A stretch of 64,000 nt of DNA from a bacterium (GCA_019695305.1 JAIBAG010000001.1:260108-324107); one strand, 5' to 3'. Shown: positions 35,495 to 43,515, counted from the first letter of the stretch. Numbers and translations are program-made. The notes: generated by a model not told the origin, from the letters alone.

Positions 35495-36613
35495 CTAGAA
35501 TTCTTCCTTTTCTGGGTGGTCCCAGTTAGTGGAGCCGAGCAAAATTTTCCAATCGTTTTCGATAAATGGCACAATTTCATCAATGTATTCGTTATGGATT
35601 TTATCCCCGGCACTTTTCCTTTTTTTACGCTGCTCGGGGGTGGTGGTCAAATATCTCTTCTGATCTAACTTTTCAGCAATTTCGGGCCATTTTTTACCTT
35701 TTTTACGAAGATCCAAAATTTCTAGCCAGCGTTCTAGGCGTTTTTTATTTTTTTTATTTATCCGTGGCATGTAGGCACGCTGTCTTTTTTTTGCTTCAAC
35801 AATTAGGTTAGTTAAATTTTTCAGAAGCACGCTTTGGGTTTGGTTTAAATTAATCCTGATCATTTTATGATGATTATTTAATATTTTAGATTGCTCTTCC
35901 CAATAGGCCCGGCGTTCTTTGAAATGCTGCAGCATTAAATCCTGTTTCTCTTTGGGCAGTGATTTCGACCAAGGCGGGGGATCGGTAATAAACATCTCCT
36001 GATAGTTTTTATAATGTTTTTTTTCAAAATCCGGAGCAGGAAGACTAATCGACGTACCACCTCCTAAATCATCATAAATATAGTTCCTATCATAATAAGG
36101 GTTATTGGTAAGGCCGTCTCCTAAATACGGAAAACAAAGTAAATTTCCTGACTCGTCGCGAGGTTTTACTCCCCATTTTTTAATAAAGGAAAGCGCGCTA
36201 TTAATTAACTGTCCAGTTTCTTGATCCTCATTATTGGCTGTAATAAAGGCCGCCACATCCCCCTGATATTCTTTTTCAATTTTTAGCTCTCTCCAGTAAA
36301 GTTGTTCATCGGTAAGTTCGTGCCGAAATTTAAGGTACAGTGACGTGGGGTTCCATCCATAATGAGAATGACCTGATAGCTTTTCGTATTCGTCCGAAGT
36401 GAGTGATTTTTTTTTGTCGGTAAACCAAGGGAGTGCACCAGAGATGCGTCTCATATAAGCAAAGTAAGATTTATCTTTTGATGTTACGGGCAGTTTTTCA
36501 TAGTGACGGTGTTGCCCCTCCTTTAATTCCCAAGGTATTTTTGCTAATTTTTTAATATCTTTGAGATATTCCTCATTATGGTTAAGAAACCTGTAAATCA
36601 GAGGTAACGTCAT
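35495..36613 (-). CDS. Unknown element-encoded protein
   Basis: A 372-residue soluble, strongly charged protein, rich in Lys, Tyr and Trp. I recognise no domain. Residues 290-325 (RLERWLEILDLRKKGKKWPEIAEKL) look like a small helix-turn-helix, so DNA binding is possible. It begins one base after the XRE gene stop, so the two are cotranscribed. Confidence 0.7.
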   Translation of the reverse strand: MTLPLIYRFLNHNEEYLKDIKKLAKIPWELKEGQHRHYEKLPVTSKDKSYFAYMRRISGALPWFTDKKKSLTSDEYEKLSGHSHYGWNPTSLYLKFRHELTDEQLYWRELKIEKEYQGDVAAFITANNEDQETGQLINSALSFIKKWGVKPRDESGNLLCFPYLGDGLTNNPYYDRNYIYDDLGGGTSISLPAPDFEKKHYKNYQEMFITDPPPWSKSLPKEKQDLMLQHFKERRAYWEEQSKILNNHHKMIRINLNQTQSVLLKNLTNLIVEAKKRQRAYMPRINKKNKKRLERWLEILDLRKKGKKWPEIAEKLDQKRYLTTTPEQRKKRKSAGDKIHNEYIDEIVPFIENDWKILLGSTNWDHPEKEEF

Positions 36614-36614
36614 G

Positions 36615-36833
36615 TTATTTTTGATGTTTTAGAAGGTCCCCCGGCTGAACTTTTAAAAAGGAACACAACTTATCTAACATTTCTAAAGAGGGGTTATAGG
36701 GCGCGTTGTTTAACATTTTCCATATAGGCAAATGAGATACACCTATTTCCTTGGCTAGCTTTCGATAAGACCAGCCTTCGTAACCTTCTTTTTTTAATAA
36801 TTCTTTAAGTTTAAAAGTAATCACTTTAATCAT
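36615..36833 (-). CDS. XRE-family repressor
   Basis: A 72-residue single HTH_3 domain (SYRKLAKEIGVSHLPIWKMLNNAPYNPSLEMLDKLCSFLKVQPGDLL). Its divergent position opposite the serine recombinase, across repeated GTTATCT and TGTCAAAT sites, makes it the likely master repressor of this switch region. Confidence 0.88.
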   Translation of the reverse strand: MIKVITFKLKELLKKEGYEGWSYRKLAKEIGVSHLPIWKMLNNAPYNPSLEMLDKLCSFLKVQPGDLLKHQK

Positions 36834-36849
36834 CGCTAATCTCCTTTTA

Positions 36850-36910
36850 GTTATCTGTCAAATAACAACATTTGACATCTAATAGATAACATGTAATTTA
36901 TTAGATAACA
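36850..36910. promoter_or_regulatory. Divergent operator region between repressor and recombinase
   Basis: GTTATCT occurs at 36850-36856 and as its complement AGATAAC at 36884-36890 and 36903-36909. TGTCAAAT (36856-36863) and ATTTGACA (36870-36877) form a perfect inverted pair with a 6-bp centre. Overlapping repeats between divergent genes are typical of a repressor-controlled switch. Confidence 0.7.
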
Positions 36911-36928
36911 CTCTAAAAAGGATGAATG

Positions 36929-37528
36929 ATGAAAATCGCAATTTATGCCCGAGTATCAACTCTAAATCACGGCCAAGATCCCATTACCCAACTATTCCCT
37001 CTCCGGGAGTATTGTAAAAATAGAGGTTTTGAAGTTTATAAAGAGTATGTGGATTATATTTCGGGGATTAAGGAGAAACGTCCACAGCTCGATCAATTGC
37101 TGTTAGAAGCTAAACAAAGAAAGTTTGATGCCATACTCGTTTGGAAGCTTGATAGATTGGGCAGATCTTTAAAGCATCTAGTAACCTTAATCGATGAATT
37201 TCATGCCTTGGGGATTCAGTTCATTAGCCATACCGAAGGAATGGACACAACAACACCAGCCGGTAAACTACTTTTTAACATAGTAGGGTCTATTGCAGGT
37301 TTCGAACGAGACTTAATCAGAGAAAGGGTCAAGGCCGGATTGGAAAAGGCCAAAAATAACGGGAAAAGATTGGGGCGCCCAACAGCTAATTACTCTACTG
37401 CACGCATAAGACTGCTTAAATATAAGGGCTTATCAACAAGAGCCATTGCTTCAAGCTTGGGAATCAGCAATGCCACGGTATCAAGGGTGTTACAAAACGT
37501 ACAAAAAAGTAGCTACGTAAATGCCTAA
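36929..37528 (+). CDS. Serine recombinase (resolvase/invertase family)
   Basis: The ATG at 36929 gives 199 residues (MKIAIYARVS), and AAGGATG precedes it. Family motifs are the catalytic Ser in YARVST, KLDRLGRSLKHLV, FNIVGSIAGFERDLIRERVKAGL, and a C-terminal HTH (STRAIASSLGISNATVSRVLQ). It is a small resolvase/invertase, complete in length. On this element it could resolve dimers or invert DNA. Confidence 0.93.
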   Translation: MKIAIYARVSTLNHGQDPITQLFPLREYCKNRGFEVYKEYVDYISGIKEKRPQLDQLLLEAKQRKFDAILVWKLDRLGRSLKHLVTLIDEFHALGIQFISHTEGMDTTTPAGKLLFNIVGSIAGFERDLIRERVKAGLEKAKNNGKRLGRPTANYSTARIRLLKYKGLSTRAIASSLGISNATVSRVLQNVQKSSYVNA

Positions 37529-37584
37529 TATCGAACAGATATTTTTCTCACTTTTGAAGTGTTTCAAAACACTTGTTATGTAAC

Positions 37585-38025
37585 ATGAAGCCGCGTTTTA
37601 TAAAACTTACACCTGACCTCTATCAATCCCTACAAAATCTTTTAAAGCGAGCTGATGAAGATAAACGATTTAGATTGGTTAGACGAGTTAGGACGATCTT
37701 ATTAAGCCACGAAGGGTTTACCAGCTGTCAAATTGCCTTTCAACTTTCTTATCCTCTTTCACGAGTATCTGAATGGATAAGACGCTATGAAGCAGAAGGA
37801 GTAGAAGGGTTAATAGAAAGAGGCAGAACTGGGAGGCCTAGTTTTCTGACGGATAAGCAAAAAAATAAATTAAAAACGATTTTAAGCAAAGGCCCTCAGG
37901 AAAATGGATATCTTTGTCCGGCTTGGAATTTAGATAATTTTTCTCAAACCATCGAGGATAAGTTTCAATTGGCCTATCACCCCCGCCATGTTCGAAAGTT
38001 ACTGCTTAAACATGCATTATCTTAA
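37585..38025 (+). CDS. IS630-type transposase N-terminal DNA-binding fragment
   Basis: The ATG at 37585 gives 146 residues with two helix-turn-helix units (SCQIAFQLSYPLSRVSEWIRRYEAEGVEGLIERGRTGRP, then LTDKQKNKLKTIL and RHVRKLLLKHAL). This matches the N-terminal paired HTH of IS630/Tc1-like transposases. The DDE catalytic domain is absent, because the frame ends and an opposite gene overlaps by 20 nt. It is either a truncated transposase or a domesticated regulator. Confidence 0.72.
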   Translation: MKPRFIKLTPDLYQSLQNLLKRADEDKRFRLVRRVRTILLSHEGFTSCQIAFQLSYPLSRVSEWIRRYEAEGVEGLIERGRTGRPSFLTDKQKNKLKTILSKGPQENGYLCPAWNLDNFSQTIEDKFQLAYHPRHVRKLLLKHALS

Positions 38026-38380
38026 CTTGTTCTGCCACTTCTGGAGAACAATTAAGTGAGGGTAAATTTTCCAGTATGTATTTATCGAAACTAGGATAAG
38101 TGTTTACTTTACCCTTTTGGATGGCCTGTTCTAAATCACGGTCATACCATGCGCGAAGAATAAAAGTTGCACCCTCTGCTTGCTCGGTTGCAGACATTCC
38201 CTCTCTTAAAAGCTCTCCGGCTTGGCGCTTTAAAGCCTCTCTCTCAGCATATGGCATTGGTTTATAGCCTAGTGCTCTAATTCCCCGATTCCAACGCCGA
38301 TGATGCTCATCATGAGCCACCTTATCAAAATCAGATTCGAGATCATAAAATAAGTTACATACTGTACATGTTGAAATCAT
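38006..38380 (-). CDS. Unknown protein with N-terminal CxxC
   Basis: The ATG at 38380, preceded by GGAGG, gives 124 residues. A CTVC pair near the start with later HDEHHRRW suggests a small zinc-binding element. The rest is helical (YAEREALKRQAGELLREG). No family was recognised. The last 20 nt overlap the IS630-type fragment. Confidence 0.65.
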   Translation of the reverse strand: MISTCTVCNLFYDLESDFDKVAHDEHHRRWNRGIRALGYKPMPYAEREALKRQAGELLREGMSATEQAEGATFILRAWYDRDLEQAIQKGKVNTYPSFDKYILENLPSLNCSPEVAEQVKIMHV

Positions 38381-38561
38381 AGTTGCCTCCACTTGAGTAG
38401 AGTAACATTTCTAACAAGCTCGCTCAATACCCGTACGATGTTTATTTAAAATTTATTTTATTTACGTATGTGTGGCAAGTGTATGACAAAACGAATCACC
38501 CCTTTGACCCCGGGGGTGGGGCCTCAAGGTGTTAAATCCCAGTACGCGGTGATTATAAAAT

Positions 38562-38750
38562 TTACTTGGGAATTTTTTCTCTTCGATGGGACCTTAAAAG
38601 AAATCCTGACACAATTATTGTAACTCCAATTGCCAGTCCCTGCACAAAGCCATTTGACCCTCGGGTATTTAGATTACGTATAAAACCAAAAAAACCACAG
38701 GTGGTTATAAAAGTGCCTGTGAGAAATAATAAAGTTTCCAATATTTTCAT
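38562..38750 (-). CDS. Small two-helix membrane protein
   Basis: The ATG at 38750 gives 62 residues with two hydrophobic helices (ILETLLFLTGTFITTCGFFGFI and GFVQGLAIGVTIIVSGFLL) and a basic tail. A longer frame upstream overlaps the lipoprotein gene and is unlikely. It lies 10 nt after that gene. Function is unknown. Confidence 0.55.
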   Translation of the reverse strand: MKILETLLFLTGTFITTCGFFGFIRNLNTRGSNGFVQGLAIGVTIIVSGFLLRSHRREKIPK

Positions 38751-38760
38751 ATGTACCGTT

Positions 38761-39189
38761 CTAGCGGTATATTGTGTTTGTTGTGCGGATATTAATTTGA
38801 GGTCTGGTTTGTCCTTGAGTGTGAGGTCCGCCCATCGAAGCCCATCCAATGGCTACTAATCTGTCATCATAAAATACATAAGGTGTAAATTCGTCATCTG
38901 TAGTTAAACCATCAGCTTGCCTGCTGCTCCTAAAATAATAAATCTCAGTCAATTTACCGCTCTGATCTAAAAAAGATTCTGGTGGTTTTCTTGCGCCTTT
39001 AAAAAGACTTCTTTGTGTGGGCTCTAGTATTGATAATACTTTGTTCTTGGGATCACCTAATCGGACCTGGTTCTTTGCTTTATTATAGCCACTAATGGAT
39101 GAAGATATGCTTACTGTATTGGCAACCCCACATGCGTTAAATACCAAAAAAGTACATATGATAAATATAATATGATTAGTTTTATTCAT
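38761..39189 (-). CDS. Lipoprotein, DUF3192/BamE-like
   Basis: A 142-residue lipoprotein with the lipobox FNAC near residue 20. The mature part has LGDPKNKVLSILEPTQRS followed by YYFRSSRQADGLTTDDEFTPYVFYDDRLVAIGW. This pattern recalls DUF3192 and SmpA/BamE-like small lipoproteins, in which a nearly identical strand order precedes a TPxVFxDGxLxGWG stretch. Its presence on a mobile element is unusual. Confidence 0.7.
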   Translation of the reverse strand: MNKTNHIIFIICTFLVFNACGVANTVSISSSISGYNKAKNQVRLGDPKNKVLSILEPTQRSLFKGARKPPESFLDQSGKLTEIYYFRSSRQADGLTTDDEFTPYVFYDDRLVAIGWASMGGPHTQGQTRPQINIRTTNTIYR

Positions 39190-39265
39190 AAAGCTCCCGT
39201 CAGTTGATAATAGAAAGTATGATATATCGGACTATTATATCGGAAATAAAGTGTAAAGTTTTTTC

Positions 39266-39523
39266 ATGCCTGCCGAAAGGATTGCTAAAAGAAAAACCTC
39301 TGAAAAGACACTCGAAGAGTCTAAACTTTTGATAAAAGTGGGAAAACGTATAGCTTCTTTAACTGCTAAACGTGGTGTCAGCTTAGAAAAAGTTGCTTAT
39401 GAAGGGGGCGTTTCTAAGGGATACCTCTATGACCTGATACGAGGAAAAGGCAATCCTTCACTTCTTATATTATCACGCATATCCTCCTCTCTAGAAGTTG
39501 AAATCAAAGATCTAATCTCCTAG
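39266..39523 (+). CDS. XRE-family regulator
   Basis: An 85-residue helix-turn-helix protein (KRIASLTAKRGVSLEKVAYEGGVSKGYLYDLIRGKGNPSLLILSRISSSLEVEI). It is directly upstream of the AlbA_2 gene on the same strand and divergent from the lipoprotein gene, so it probably controls the pair. Confidence 0.88.
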   Translation: MPAERIAKRKTSEKTLEESKLLIKVGKRIASLTAKRGVSLEKVAYEGGVSKGYLYDLIRGKGNPSLLILSRISSSLEVEIKDLIS

Positions 39524-39580
39524 TATATTTTTGAATTATTAATTTACTATCTGTCAAAAATAAAGCAGGCATATATACTT

Positions 39581-40765
39581 ATGAGTATAAAACAAAAGCC
39601 TCTCAGTGAAATTACAGAAGAAGATCTGTGGGACCTGGTACACGATAAAGTAATTGAAAATAAGAATATCGATTATAAAAAAGATGTACCGGGTAACGCC
39701 GATAAAGATAAAAAAGAGTTTCTGGCGGATGTGTCTTCTTTTGCCAATGCAGGAGGTGGAGATATAATTTTCGGGATTAGTGAAAAATCTGAAGATGGCC
39801 TTAACACGGGGTTCCCCGAAGATGTATGCGGAGTAACGGTTAATTTAGATTCGCTCAAATTAAAACTAGAAAGCTCAATTAGAGACGGGATAAGCCCCCG
39901 GATTATAGGCTGTCAATTTCAAATAGTTCCCCTATCTTCAGGAACTAACGTACTAATTATACGTATCCCTTATAGCTACCAAGGGCCGCATGCTGTTACA
40001 TTTTCTGGCACATTTAGATTTTACTCAAGAAACTCTAGTGGGAAATACCCCTTAGATGTTGGTGAGCTCAAATCCGCTTTTCTAAATCAATCTAATATTG
40101 GCGATTCAATTCGCCAATATAACTTAGAACGAACCTCAAAAATTATAGCGGGCGAAACACCCTGCCAACTGCGTAAACCCCCACTCATTATTGTCCATTT
40201 CAATCCGTTAGATAGAGAAGAAAATATTGATATCGTATCGTTAGAAAGATCTTACACGGATCATAAATTGATATACTACACGACTGGGAACTGGAGATTT
40301 AATATAGATGGTCTTTTAGTTCAAAGTATTAACAAGGATGGAGTTTATCTGGCCTATACACAGGTATTTAGGAATGGAATAGTAGAAGGAGTAACTGAAA
40401 TGCCGTCTGTTCATACTTCTGGAACTATTGCAATCTATGCAATTCAAAATAAATTGATTGATTTTATTAAGCACTACTTAAGTGTTATTGAAAAATATGG
40501 AAAGAGCTATCCCATTCAAGTTTCTATAAAGTTTTATGGCATGAAAGAACTTAATATTAATTTGACCAGATTTGATGAAATGGATGGGGACCACTCTTTT
40601 GATAGAGATTTAATAGTTTTACCTGATGTCCTTATCAATGACGACGACGATCGTCCTATGCCAATAAAATTAAGGCCGTGCTTCGATGCATTATGGCAAG
40701 CCGCAGGATGGCCAGGCGCAAAAAATTATGATGCGGAAGGGAATTGGACATCAGAACCAAGATAA
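39581..40765 (+). CDS. AlbA_2 (Schlafen-like) domain protein
   Basis: A 394-residue protein. Residues 25-155 form an AlbA_2 divergent AAA-4/Schlafen nucleic-acid domain (ENKNIDYKKDVPG, FLADVSSFANAGGGDIIFGISE, RIPYSYQGPHAV, RFYSRNSSGKYPLD). The C-terminal 220 residues are not recognised. AlbA_2 proteins often sit in defence or stress modules on mobile elements, and the XRE partner and terminal cargo position fit that. A direct role is inferred only. Confidence 0.85.
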   Translation: MSIKQKPLSEITEEDLWDLVHDKVIENKNIDYKKDVPGNADKDKKEFLADVSSFANAGGGDIIFGISEKSEDGLNTGFPEDVCGVTVNLDSLKLKLESSIRDGISPRIIGCQFQIVPLSSGTNVLIIRIPYSYQGPHAVTFSGTFRFYSRNSSGKYPLDVGELKSAFLNQSNIGDSIRQYNLERTSKIIAGETPCQLRKPPLIIVHFNPLDREENIDIVSLERSYTDHKLIYYTTGNWRFNIDGLLVQSINKDGVYLAYTQVFRNGIVEGVTEMPSVHTSGTIAIYAIQNKLIDFIKHYLSVIEKYGKSYPIQVSIKFYGMKELNINLTRFDEMDGDHSFDRDLIVLPDVLINDDDDRPMPIKLRPCFDALWQAAGWPGAKNYDAEGNWTSEPR

Positions 40766-40780
40766 TTTTCTAAAAAAATA

Positions 40781-40801
40781 TTATGGGTGAATTTTGGGTG
40801 C
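40781..40801 (+). other. Right attachment repeat of the integrative element
   Basis: Identical over 21 bp to 31929-31949. It lies 16 nt after the AlbA_2 stop codon and is the presumed attR core. Confidence 0.72.
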
Positions 40802-40819
40802 GGCCTTCAAGAATGGTCG

Positions 40820-40861
40820 GAAACCTCCGGTTGCCTTCCGAAATCCAATCGTGTAAGTGAT
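40820..40861 (+). repeat. Repeat of the pre-tRNA flank, copy 2
   Basis: This diverged copy of 31594-31636 lies just outside the right 21-bp core and about 60 nt before the tRNA fragment at 40925, so the duplication keeps the original order. Confidence 0.65.
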
Positions 40862-40924
40862 TGAATTAGTTGATTAGTTAAAATATTGAAAAGCGGGGAT
40901 TTTCTTTAAAACAAACTGGACCCA

Positions 40925-41024
40925 TTCCCAAGCTGAGGGTCGCGAGTCCATGAAGCCCTGATCGTAGATCAGGACGTAATGGTCCCCGGAGCCTCAAAGG
41001 GGTGAAGTGGGATCGAGCCTCGTT
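40925..41024 (+). repeat. Interrupted tRNA-Gly fragment
   Basis: Positions 40925-40947 copy 23 nt of the anticodon-to-variable part of tRNA-Gly. An insertion of about 65 nt carrying a GATCAGGACGTAA sequence follows, then TCGAGCCTCGTT (41013-41024) resumes the T arm. The fragment cannot fold as a tRNA and is a remnant of recombination. The last bases contribute the stop codon of the convergent Cys-rich gene. Confidence 0.75.
40965..41023 (+). repeat. Left end of an inverted-repeat-bounded cassette
   Basis: AGATCAGGACGTAA and AGTGGGATCGAGCCTCGT (41006-41023) recur inverted at 42396-42409 and 42343-42360 with about the same internal distance, so the segment between them is bounded by inverted repeats. 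Confidence 0.65.
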
Positions 41025-42102
41025 ATCTCTCCGGCCTTAGCGAACAGCCACCTGCCGATGAACCTGATCCTTCCGATTCGGGTGTTACAGTTGAAATGAG
41101 CGTTTGATTGCGGGTTACGGTGCTTGCGTCATCACAACTTACTTCTACTTCCAAATTAGCCTGACTTGTTTCTGTTACATCACTTAACTGGGCTACGCAG
41201 CTTGAGCCTTCTACCGTTAATGTACCAAAGCTCTCGGGATTGAGTGTCCAGGTGCAATTGCATGAAATAGCACGGGTGAGTGATGTGTTTGCTGTGCTAT
41301 CGCCGATAATTTCAAAAGTTTCGCCGGGTGTAAGGCTTTCAAAATCAATAGTGCTGTTTAACTCTTCCAAATCAACATTTTCTTCATACATACAGGCTTC
41401 ATCACAGCCATCCATGTTGTCTAAGTTGCTGTCGTCGCAGGCTTCATTGTTATCGGTATTGATGGTACCGTTTCCACAAATAGAGGTGCAGGTCATCGAT
41501 CCTGCATCCGATTCGTAACCATCCGGGCAAGGAAGACACTCAATGCCGCCTTCAAAAGCTTCAAATGTGTTGGCAGGGCAGGTGGTGCAAGATGTTTGCA
41601 TGGTTTCATCTTGATAAGTACCAATAGGGCATTCACTGCAAGCGCCACCGTTATCAACACCGGTAACGCTGTAAGTTCCGGCCGCACATGGATCGCCAAG
41701 GCCTACGTTATTAATAACTGTCGAACGCGTGGTTCCACTATCACTATAGGAAATAGTGACATCATATAAACCATCGGGCAAAGTAAAACTGGTGGATGCC
41801 ATAATATCGGAATCAGCGCCAGCCATTGAGGGAGTAACCTCAAAATCGTACGATTGAGTATTGCCTAAAGTCCAAGTGATATCGGTGCCACCACTATCTT
41901 GGTTATCCCACAAAATTTGTACCGATCCCGCCGTGGGTGAGACATCCAGCGTAAAGGCAATGTTGATGTCTTGAGAGCTATCATAGCCTGTTGAATCTGT
42001 GGGGTTAGTTACCGAGGGGGCCGTTCCGGCAAAAACTATAGAAGATGTAAGAAGAGAAAAAAGAAAAAGGATGATTTTTTTTGGCATAGCATTTTTTAAC
42101 AT
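41023..42102 (-). CDS. Cys-rich secreted protein with truncated sorting tag
   Basis: A 359-residue protein with a signal peptide (MPKKIILFLFSLLTSSIVFA, so ATG 42087 is an alternative start). It has an Ig-like strand region to about 130, then three ephrin-receptor-like Cys modules (CSECPIGTYQDETMQTSCTT and similar), a DUF4215 Myxococcus-type repeat (CGNGTINTDNNEACDDSN...GCDEAC) and a beta-rich part. It ends GSGSSAGGCSL-RPER. The GSG...CSL resembles the tag on the repeat proteins at 47756-62231, but no membrane helix follows. The stop lies within the tRNA-derived repeat, so the tag appears cut off. Confidence 0.82.
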   Translation of the reverse strand: MLKNAMPKKIILFLFSLLTSSIVFAGTAPSVTNPTDSTGYDSSQDINIAFTLDVSPTAGSVQILWDNQDSGGTDITWTLGNTQSYDFEVTPSMAGADSDIMASTSFTLPDGLYDVTISYSDSGTTRSTVINNVGLGDPCAAGTYSVTGVDNGGACSECPIGTYQDETMQTSCTTCPANTFEAFEGGIECLPCPDGYESDAGSMTCTSICGNGTINTDNNEACDDSNLDNMDGCDEACMYEENVDLEELNSTIDFESLTPGETFEIIGDSTANTSLTRAISCNCTWTLNPESFGTLTVEGSSCVAQLSDVTETSQANLEVEVSCDDASTVTRNQTLISTVTPESEGSGSSAGGCSLRPER

Positions 42103-42171
42103 AAAAAGTATGTTTGGGGAATGAAAGAGTTAGGCAAGCCGCGTGATAAAATTATCCCCCGAGAACGGGAT

Positions 42172-42194
42172 GGGGTCAACTCTTGAAAGTTGAA
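42172..42194 (+). repeat. Dispersed 23-bp repeat, copy 2
   Basis: Matches 29668-29690 (minus strand) at 22 of 23 positions. Confidence 0.6.
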
Positions 42195-42202
42195 AAGCCA
42201 CT

Positions 42203-42290
42203 GCACCCAAAATTCACCCATAACTGGCTGTAAAAAGAAAAAAGCACTCAACAGTTAAGCTAAGCGCCTGAAATTATTTGAGCGGGAACC
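42203..42290 (-). repeat. Inverted copy of the tRNA-Gly 3' end, terminator and 21-bp core
   Basis: Read on the minus strand, this runs from the tRNA 3' end (TTCCCGCTC) through the GCAGTTAA-type terminator segment to the 21-bp core at 42203-42223, as in 31863-31949 with few changes. It is a third core copy in opposite orientation. Confidence 0.75.
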
Positions 42291-42342
42291 CCGCTCCATT
42301 CACGTTGTTTATTTCGGGGACCACTTCGCTTACGCTACGTGG

Positions 42343-42409
42343 ACGAGGCTCGATCCCACTACGCTTCGCTTCGGTGACCGTTACGTCCTGATCTTAGATC
42401 AGGACGTAA
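42343..42409 (-). repeat. Right end of the inverted-repeat-bounded cassette, with perfect palindrome
   Basis: ACGAGGCTCGATCCCACT (42343-42360) is the complement of 41006-41023. TTACGTCCTGATCT (42381-42394) and AGATCAGGACGTAA (42396-42409) form a perfect 14-bp palindrome around one T. Confidence 0.7.
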
Positions 42410-42444
42410 TGAGCCCCAAAATGAATAACCTTAATGTTAAAAAA

Positions 42445-43425
42445 TTAAGGTACAATAGGAAAAGTAACTAATATTATATTTACTTCCCCATTTTTAAGTT
42501 CGCCTCTCATTACTGCATGATAAAAACCCTTATTTTCACGGACACCACCAGTATATAAAACCCCAGTTTTAGTTTCCGAAAATTTAAACATGATCATATT
42601 ATCACTTACGCTTGTTGTCATGAGTGGCCTTTTGCCTACATCTCCTGCCATAAATTGATGCAAGGGGTTTTGGGTGTCACGCTTTCCTTCCTTTAATGAA
42701 GCAATATAGCCAGTAGTAAACTTAATTTCATCCTGATTTTCCGGATATATATCGTACACATCAAGCTTTGGAACGCCTGCTTTGTTATCACTCATAAAAG
42801 CCATAAATGGTTTTGATAAAATTTCTCCCTTTCCATTAAGGGTAATGCCTTGAGCTAAAGTAAAATAGGCTGGTTTTAAAGTTTGAGGCATAGACGCATT
42901 TTGAAATTCATTTAATGTAGTACAGGCCTCTTTTACCCCGGCAGGACACTTAAGAAGAGTATATAAATCGCTCACTGCTTTAGATAAAGAGGGAGGTGTG
43001 TTTGCAAAAGCATTATCCAACACACTTGTTTGCGCAGAAGATAATAAAACAATACTATTATCTTGCTGATAAATTCTCTCGGGATGCATGGCCGAACGGC
43101 CCTGTGGGCCCCAGATGAAACCTTCTAAAAAACTTAAGGCCGATTTTGCATTTGTAGCATCTGGGTAATCAATAACAATAACACCAACTTTACTCCCCGC
43201 ACATTGGTAAGTGGTTTGTTCTTTTTTAACTATAGTAAAAAGCCCGTCGACAATTCCGGGTTCAAGCAACGTATTAAATTGTAAGCTAATACCATATTTT
43301 TCTCCTGGCATTTCCTGGCAGCCTGCCGTTGCTAGTTTAGATTTAACATTTTCAAGTGTAGCCTTGGCAGATACTGAAAATAGCAAAAGAATAGAGGTGA
43401 AAATATAATAAGAAATTTTTTTCAT
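42445..43425 (-). CDS. Secreted protein of unknown function
   Basis: A 326-residue protein with a signal peptide (MKKISYYIFTSILLLFSVSAKA). Four Cys lie in the first 180 residues (AGCQEM, YQCAGS, LLKCPAG, EACTTL). Segments such as VGVIVIDYPDATNAKSALSFLEGF suggest an alpha/beta fold. No family was recognised. It is a single gene on this strand, next to the repeat-rich segment. Confidence 0.75.
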   Translation of the reverse strand: MKKISYYIFTSILLLFSVSAKATLENVKSKLATAGCQEMPGEKYGISLQFNTLLEPGIVDGLFTIVKKEQTTYQCAGSKVGVIVIDYPDATNAKSALSFLEGFIWGPQGRSAMHPERIYQQDNSIVLLSSAQTSVLDNAFANTPPSLSKAVSDLYTLLKCPAGVKEACTTLNEFQNASMPQTLKPAYFTLAQGITLNGKGEILSKPFMAFMSDNKAGVPKLDVYDIYPENQDEIKFTTGYIASLKEGKRDTQNPLHQFMAGDVGKRPLMTTSVSDNMIMFKFSETKTGVLYTGGVRENKGFYHAVMRGELKNGEVNIILVTFPIVP

Positions 43426-43515
43426 AATATTTCCCTAGTTTAAAATTTTATTTATTATACGGTGAATCACATTTTTTTCTATTTATTTTTAAATGATTTA
43501 TGCTTATTTTGACTT

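Larger units (their letters stand above)
31929..40801. mobile_element. Integrative element of about 8.9 kb next to tRNA-Gly
   Basis: The element is bounded by identical 21-bp repeats. It holds integrase, excisionase, primase-polymerase/helicase-loader ATPase, two XRE-type regulators, a serine recombinase, an IS630-type fragment, small unknown genes, a third XRE regulator and an AlbA_2 protein. The int-xis-rep-regulator run on the minus strand faces a divergent recombinase across an operator-rich gap, a phage-satellite or plasmid-like control layout. No structural phage or conjugation genes are present, so transfer must rely on another element. Confidence 0.8.
42103..42444. other. Repeat-rich intergenic region
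   Basis: This 342-bp gap contains no gene. In order it holds the 23-bp dispersed repeat (42172), an inverted copy of the post-tRNA segment with the 21-bp core (42203-42290), a GAGCGGG/CCCGCTC hairpin (near 42281), an inverted tRNA T-arm fragment (42343) and a perfect 14-bp palindrome (42381-42409). Confidence 0.75.

Noticed and set aside
37573..38025. A complete IS630 insertion sequence
   Set aside because: No DDE catalytic domain, no terminal inverted repeats and no target duplication were found, only the DNA-binding part.
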